A stretch of DNA of 10,879 nucleotides. Origin: an uncultured Pelosinus sp. GTDB lineage: Bacteria > Bacillota > Negativicutes > UMGS1260. The translations under genes were made by a program, and so were the position numbers. The DNA lies in assembly GCA_900550105.1 (NCBI GenBank), contig URQW01000086.1, positions 1 to 10,879 on the forward strand, read 5' to 3'. Positions 7,185-10,879 of the stretch are shown here, piece by piece. The notes under the pieces are model-generated. The model searched no databases. It saw nothing but the letters and a program-made list of their open reading frames with translations, and was not told the origin of the DNA. Within the stretch, counting starts at the first letter, position 1. Each line of letters starts with the position of its first letter.

Positions 7185-7200
7185 TGTATATGCAAAACAG

Positions 7201-7235
7201 AAAAAAAACACGCGTAAAAACGCGTGTTTTCTTTT
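7201..7235. terminator. Bidirectional rho-independent terminator between the 33-aa gene and the class A PBP gene
   Basis: The arms AAAACACGCGT (7205-7215) and ACGCGTGTTTT (7220-7230) pair perfectly around a 4-base A loop. A run of A on the left (7201-7208) gives the U-tract for leftward transcription; T-rich sequence on the right serves rightward transcription. The stop codon of the penicillin-binding protein (7234-7236) sits directly beside the stem. Confidence 0.92.
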
Positions 7236-9345
7236 ATTCTTTTTTCGGCGCTTCCGGCCTTGCAGGCGGTGGCGGCAGATTAGGTGCAGGAACTTTTTCG
7301 GATTTTCCATTGGTGCTAGAAGAAGATTTTCCTTCCGCATTAGCATTAGGCGAGCCGTTAGGATCTTTTCCCGGCGTGGTTTGTCCCGGTTTTTCCGGTT
7401 GCTTTTGTTGATTTGGATCTGTGCTTTCTTCGCGTAAGGAGCTGTCAGCGGCTAACTGTCCGTCACTGACGCCGCTCGGTCTTGGGAAATCACGGGAAGG
7501 ATAGCTGGCCGCGGCTGTTGTCATAAAAGCACGCCAGATTGTTGCTGGCAAATCGCCGCCCGTAATTCCTGATAAGGTGCCGTCGTTATCCATTCCCATC
7601 CATACAGCAGCAACAAGATCAGGGGTGTAACCAACAAACCAAGCATCTTTATAGTCGCTGGTGGTACCGGTTTTACCTGCTGCTGGTCGACCAATGTTAG
7701 CGCCAGCGCCAGTACCGCTAGTGATTGCTGTTTTTAATATATCGGTGATAATGTAAGCGCTTTTTTCGTTAAGGACTACTTTTTCTTTTGGAATGTTTTC
7801 TTCAATGACTTTCCCATTACGATCAACGATTTTCATAATAGCAATGGGCTCAGCGTGAATGCCATGATTGGCAAATACACCGTAGGCGCTAGCAATTTCT
7901 ATCGGTTTAACTCCACGAGTTAAACCGCCGAGAGCCATGGCCAGATTTTGATCATTTACAGAACCATTTAAAACGAGTGTTGAAATTCCTAACTGTTGAG
8001 CGTAATAGAGCGGTTTTTCTACACCGACTTGATTGGCAAGTTTTACAGTCGGTACATTGAGAGAGTGAGCAAGGGCAGCACGAAGCGTTACTGTGCCATG
8101 AAAACGTCGATCATAATTTTGTGGTGACCAGTTGCCATAGGTTACGGCCTTATCTTCGATGGTTGAACCAGCTGTCATGCCATTTTCGATGGCTGCTACA
8201 TACACAAAAGGTTTAAAAGCAGAACCTGGTTGGCGCTCGGCCAAAACAGCACGATTGAATTGATCGTTGCCTCTGCCGCCAACCATAGCTTTAATATAGC
8301 CAGTTTGTGGTTCAAGGGCTACAAGAGCGCCTTGCGGCTGTTTGATGCCGGAACTATCAGTTCGATACGTTGGCAGTTTTGTCATGGCCTGCTCTGCCGC
8401 TTTTTGCATCGATAAATCCAGAGTCGTATAAATTTTCAAACCGTCTTTATAGACCGCATCAGCACCGTATTTATCAATAAGCTGTTGAATAACATAATCG
8501 ACAAAATAGGGAGCTAAATCATCCACGTCATCTTGTTTTTTAGTAACAATTTTTATTTCTGTTTGACGAGCCTTGTTAGCTGTAGCTGAATCAATATATT
8601 CATACTTTATAAGCTGATCCAGTACCGTATTTTGTCTTTCTTTCGCTGCTTTCAAATTTGTAGCGGGAGAATAATAGTTTGGACTTTTCGGTATGCCAGC
8701 AAGCATGGCACATTCAGCCATGTTTAGTTCATCGACATTTTTGCCGAAATAGACCTGAGCAGCTGCTTGGACGCCATAGGCGCCTTGGCCAAAATAAATC
8801 TGATTTAAATACAGTTCAAGAATTTCCGATTTGGTGTATTGGCGTTCGATTTGTAGAGCCAAAACAGCTTCTTGAATTTTTCGTTTTAAAGTCTGCTCCT
8901 GCGTGAGCAAGGCATTTTTGGCGAGCTGCTGGGTAATTGTGCTGCCGCCTTCTGCAACGGCATGATTGGTTAAATTGGCCCAAACTGCTCGTAAAATTCC
9001 GCGCGGATCAATGCCGATATGGTTATAAAAACGGGCATCTTCTGCGGCAATGAAGGAGTTTTGCAAATCCTTCGGAATTTTGCTTAAAGGTACGGGAATT
9101 CGGTTTTCTACGGAACGAGTTGTTGCAATTAATTTACCGTGGACATCAAAGATTTGTGACGAGGCTGGTGGGCGCATCTCATGTTTGAGATCAGGCATAG
9201 AATTAATGCTTGCTGTAAGAAAGCCGAGACCGGCGCCTGCCAGCATAACAACGAAGACAATAATGCCAATAATGAAATATTTTGGTTTATAGTTTTTCTT
9301 TCGGCGTGTATCCGAACGGGAACCGCCGTTTTGGCCAGTACTCAT
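7234..9345 (-). CDS. Class A penicillin-binding protein, PBP1A family (glycosyltransferase 51 / transpeptidase)
   Basis: This bifunctional peptidoglycan synthase (703 residues) polymerises lipid II and crosslinks the peptides outside the cytoplasmic membrane. A basic cytoplasmic start (RRKKNYKPK) precedes a membrane anchor at about 23-46. The GT51 domain has AAEDARFYNHIGID with catalytic Glu102, then GGSTITQQLAKN (133-144), KRKIQEA (154-160) and NQIYFGQGAYG (181-191). The transpeptidase domain has PGSAFKPF with nucleophile Ser375 and Lys378, the SLN motif (428-430) and KTGT (558-561). All catalytic residues are present, so the enzyme should be active and bind beta-lactams. The connection between the two domains is short, with no room for a large inserted domain. 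After about residue 620 there is a disordered Pro/Ser/Asn/Gly/Lys tail ending in PPPPARPEAPKKE. The start is well set by AGGAGG about 7 bases upstream. The gene is monocistronic, with an extended -10 promoter and a shared terminator. Confidence 0.96.
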   Translation of the reverse strand: MSTGQNGGSRSDTRRKKNYKPKYFIIGIIVFVVMLAGAGLGFLTASINSMPDLKHEMRPPASSQIFDVHGKLIATTRSVENRIPVPLSKIPKDLQNSFIAAEDARFYNHIGIDPRGILRAVWANLTNHAVAEGGSTITQQLAKNALLTQEQTLKRKIQEAVLALQIERQYTKSEILELYLNQIYFGQGAYGVQAAAQVYFGKNVDELNMAECAMLAGIPKSPNYYSPATNLKAAKERQNTVLDQLIKYEYIDSATANKARQTEIKIVTKKQDDVDDLAPYFVDYVIQQLIDKYGADAVYKDGLKIYTTLDLSMQKAAEQAMTKLPTYRTDSSGIKQPQGALVALEPQTGYIKAMVGGRGNDQFNRAVLAERQPGSAFKPFVYVAAIENGMTAGSTIEDKAVTYGNWSPQNYDRRFHGTVTLRAALAHSLNVPTVKLANQVGVEKPLYYAQQLGISTLVLNGSVNDQNLAMALGGLTRGVKPIEIASAYGVFANHGIHAEPIAIMKIVDRNGKVIEENIPKEKVVLNEKSAYIITDILKTAITSGTGAGANIGRPAAGKTGTTSDYKDAWFVGYTPDLVAAVWMGMDNDGTLSGITGGDLPATIWRAFMTTAAASYPSRDFPRPSGVSDGQLAADSSLREESTDPNQQKQPEKPGQTTPGKDPNGSPNANAEGKSSSSTNGKSEKVPAPNLPPPPARPEAPKKE

Positions 9346-9377
9346 GTGTTTCCTCCTAATTTGCCAATCTGTAAGAT

Positions 9378-9386
9378 ATTATATCA
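9378..9386 (-). promoter_or_regulatory. Extended -10 promoter of the class A PBP gene
   Basis: On the minus strand the bases read TGATATAAT, a perfect TATAAT box with the TGN extension, about 32 bases before the start codon. No good -35 box lies at the usual distance, which is typical of extended -10 promoters. Confidence 0.6.
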
Positions 9387-9440
9387 TAAAAAATAGCAGG
9401 GAGACATAAATAGAAGGGAATTTCCTCTTTCCGAAAAACG

Positions 9441-9470
9441 GCAAAAAAAGAAGCAGTGTTTAGCTGCTTC
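9441..9470 (-). terminator. Rho-independent terminator of the 102-aa gene
   Basis: Arms GAAGCAG (9450-9456) and CTGCTTC (9464-9470) pair perfectly around a 7-base loop. A run of seven A at 9443-9449 becomes the U-tract on the minus strand. It lies 33 bases after the stop of the leftward 102-residue gene and upstream of the PBP promoter, so it isolates the two. Confidence 0.88.
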
Positions 9471-9502
9471 GTCTAAAGGGACAAAATGAATCGCTTGTTC
9501 TA

Positions 9503-9811
9503 TCAAGAGGGAGGCGGTCCGTAATTTCTTATTTGTTCCTTACTGAGAGAAGCTTCCGGCACAACAGGCGCCATTTGCGATTCGGCGGCAGTAATTAGTT
9601 CGCTTCGCGATAGATAGATATTTTCATTGGACTTCGAGGCTTGTGATAAAGTTGTAAGCTGGGAACTTTGTTGCTGTTCTTTGTTATGGTGAGGCCCAGT
9701 GGCGTTGTTTAGCGTGTTGGTATAAGCAGAAACTAACTTTTCTTGATTCGTTTTTGTTAGGCTTTGTGTTGTTTGGGGAGTATTTTCTGATTTATCTGTT
9801 GTATCGTTCAT
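9503..9811 (-). CDS. Hypothetical hydrophilic Gln/Thr/Ser/Asn-rich protein, 102 aa
   Basis: I do not recognise this family. AAAGGAGG lies about 7 bases before the ATG and a clear terminator follows the stop, so it is a complete single-gene unit. The first half (MNDTTDKSENTPQTTQSLTK and onward to about residue 60) is nearly free of hydrophobic residues and rich in Thr, Gln, Asn and Ser, suggesting disorder. The second half has a helix-prone part containing YLSRSELITAAESQMAP and a short end, IRNYGPPPS. There is no signal peptide or membrane segment, and only a few aromatic residues. It is divergent from yunB across 184 bases, so a role in the spore is possible but only by neighbourhood. The amino-acid bias could also be that of a small soluble spore or stress protein. 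No motif settles this. Confidence 0.68.
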   Translation of the reverse strand: MNDTTDKSENTPQTTQSLTKTNQEKLVSAYTNTLNNATGPHHNKEQQQSSQLTTLSQASKSNENIYLSRSELITAAESQMAPVVPEASLSKEQIRNYGPPPS

Positions 9812-9995
9812 AGCTTAACCTCCTTTACCAAGTATAAAACCAATTTTTCTTTCTAAAGATAGCATGACCTATTTCTATAAAAACAATCTGACAGTTTTTG
9901 TTTATAAAAAAGAACACCTTTATTGTAAATTTCCATATATATAGTAGCAAAAGGTTTTTGGATGAAAACGGGAGAAAAAATAGGAGGAAGAAAGA

Positions 9996-10709
9996 ATGCG
10001 GTTTTCTCTTGCCAGACGCAAGCGGATTTCTTCTATTCCAGCGGTTATCTTTATTTTATTGATATTGTCAGGCGCTACTGTGGGACTCATCGAGGTGCAC
10101 TTAAAACCAACTTTGTTAGCCATTGCCGAAGCAAAAGCAACCATGATTGCAACGCAGGTGATTAATGGCGTTATTAATGACCGAACGAGTTTGAATATTG
10201 ATCCGCAAAATTTGGTGCAGGTTCATTTAGACAATAAAGGACGAGTTGCGTTGATTCAACCGAATACGATTGAGTTTAACCGTTTGGCTGCTGATACAAC
10301 GATTAAAGTGCAAGATGCTTTGCAAAAAATTACTGAGGAGAAAATATCTATCCCGATCGGACAGGTTTTAGGCAGCCAGCTTTTGGCTAGTATGGGACCA
10401 AAGATTACAGTTATTGTTATTCCCATGGGAACGGTTCAGGTTCAGGTTGTTGATAAATTTGAACAAGCCGGTATTAATCAAACACGTCATATGGTTTATT
10501 TGATGACTACAACACAGGTCCGGATTGTAGTACCGCTTGTAAGTAAAAGCGTGAGTGTGAATACACAAGTTCCGATTGCCGAGTATGTAGTGGTTGGCGA
10601 TGTGCCTGGAACATATGTACAAATTCCTCTGCCGATGTTGAGTGAAGCAGGACTGCTTGGTTCTTCTAGCTCAGGAAACTCTGCTGGCGAGGGAAGTAAT
10701 GGTAAGTAG
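9996..10709 (+). CDS. yunB: Sporulation protein YunB
   Basis: This protein belongs to the YunB family, found in endospore formers. In B. subtilis yunB is transcribed in the mother cell under sigma-E and contributes to sporulation; its biochemical role is not defined. The protein (237 residues) has a basic start (MRFSLARRKR) and a single membrane segment at about 13-33. The conserved outer domain follows, with IPIGQVLGSQLLASMGP (119-135), QAGINQTRH (157-165) and PIAEYVVVGDVPGTYV (193-208), all diagnostic of the family. The last 15 residues or so are a Gly/Ser/Asn tail without a conserved pattern. The start is fixed by AGGAGG 9 bases upstream of the ATG. The gene stands alone, divergent from the 102-residue gene. 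The promoter region holds AT-rich CATATATA (9934-9941), but no convincing sigma-E -35 box goes with it. Its presence is the best evidence that this organism makes endospores. Confidence 0.95.
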   Translation: MRFSLARRKRISSIPAVIFILLILSGATVGLIEVHLKPTLLAIAEAKATMIATQVINGVINDRTSLNIDPQNLVQVHLDNKGRVALIQPNTIEFNRLAADTTIKVQDALQKITEEKISIPIGQVLGSQLLASMGPKITVIVIPMGTVQVQVVDKFEQAGINQTRHMVYLMTTTQVRIVVPLVSKSVSVNTQVPIAEYVVVGDVPGTYVQIPLPMLSEAGLLGSSSSGNSAGEGSNGK

Positions 10710-10815
10710 ACTAAAGGACTTATCATTTCATTCATTGCCAAGTCTCTCACTAAGTGTTGCATTTATCATTGCAATTTAGATGATAAAAATATGAAATTAA
10801 AGAAGAATAAAAGTG

Positions 10816-10845
10816 TTGACATAAGTGAATCTGCTGTGCTATTAT
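10816..10845 (+). promoter_or_regulatory. Strong sigma-A promoter, probably of a stable-RNA (rRNA or tRNA) operon
   Basis: A perfect TTGACA (10816-10821), an 18-base spacer and TATTAT (10840-10845, 5 of 6) form the best sigma-A promoter in the window. No start codon with a ribosome binding site follows. Instead the transcript begins with a short GC-rich hairpin and AAAACAGAA, as in rRNA leaders. The RNA gene itself lies outside the window, so the product is inferred. Confidence 0.75.
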
Positions 10846-10851
10846 ATACAA

Positions 10852-10867
10852 GTCGCCGCTGAGCGAC
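10852..10867 (+). other. Leader hairpin downstream of the strong promoter
   Basis: GTCGC (10852-10856) and GCGAC (10863-10867) pair around CGCTGA, right at the expected transcription start. Short GC-rich hairpins of this type occur in the 5' leaders of rRNA operons and may aid RNA processing. No U-tract follows, so it is not a terminator. Confidence 0.5.
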
Positions 10868-10879
10868 ACGAAAACAGAA

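Noticed and set aside
7001..7195. Minus-strand 64-codon frame opposite the 33-codon gene
   Set aside because: It lacks a ribosome binding site and ends in intergenic sequence. The plus-strand peptide has a strong site and a coherent membrane-peptide design.
7162..7437. Plus-strand open frames opposite the end of the PBP gene
   Set aside because: They run through the terminator hairpin and mirror the low-complexity PBP tail; Arg/Phe-rich translation is an artefact of that composition.
9888..9926. Promoter boxes for yunB such as CTGACA (9888) or TTGTTT (9898) with TATTGT (9921)
   Set aside because: Spacing or matches are poor and the region is AT-rich enough to give such hits by chance.
10762..10787. 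AT-rich inverted repeat (TTTATCAT / ATGATAAA) as a yunB terminator
   Set aside because: The stem is almost entirely A/T with a 10-base loop and has no U-tract after it, so it is too weak to call.

Overview
The window reads as chromosomal DNA of an endospore-forming member of the Bacillota, with moderate GC content and strong AGGAGG-type ribosome binding sites. A clear yunB sporulation gene, a full-length MutS2 and several short secreted or hydrophilic proteins support this. The style of the genes and of the leader at the right edge would fit a Negativicutes (Sporomusaceae-like) genome, but that is an inference made without a database search. I see no phage, transposon, CRISPR or defence system. 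Coding is dense and no gap without a gene exceeds about 200 bases.

Positions 1-5518 hold a tight plus-strand series. It starts with the 3' part of an alkaline-phosphatase/phosphoglyceromutase-superfamily gene. An overlapping U32-family (RlhA-like) gene follows, interrupted by an in-frame TAA at its codon 43 but otherwise open for 785 codons. Then comes mutS2, whose product is known as a collided-ribosome rescue and recombination-suppressing ATPase. A perfect hairpin at 5556-5598 ends this series and also serves the convergent minus-strand pair, a 168-residue protein of unknown function and a YbaB/EbfC nucleoid-associated protein.

From 6491 a divergent region leads to a 122-residue basic protein of unknown function. 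Next is a 33-codon gene (7083-7184) for a Gly/Cys plus single-membrane-helix peptide. A second hairpin at 7205-7230 is shared with the convergent class A penicillin-binding protein (GT51 plus transpeptidase), which is transcribed leftward from an extended -10 promoter near 9378-9386. Further right is a leftward gene for a 102-residue Gln/Thr/Ser-rich hydrophilic protein with its own terminator. It is divergent from yunB.

The last 65 bases hold a strong sigma-A-type promoter (TTGACA, 18-base spacer, TATTAT) and a GC-rich leader hairpin. This is most likely the start of a stable-RNA operon (rRNA or tRNA) whose genes lie beyond the window.

The genes mostly belong to housekeeping: RNA modification, ribosome and DNA maintenance, and cell-wall synthesis. 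Sporulation-associated and uncharacterised small genes are scattered among them. The points most worth a second look are the nonsense codon in the U32 gene, the unlisted 33-codon gene with a possible sigma-E promoter, and the YbaB-linked unknown proteins.
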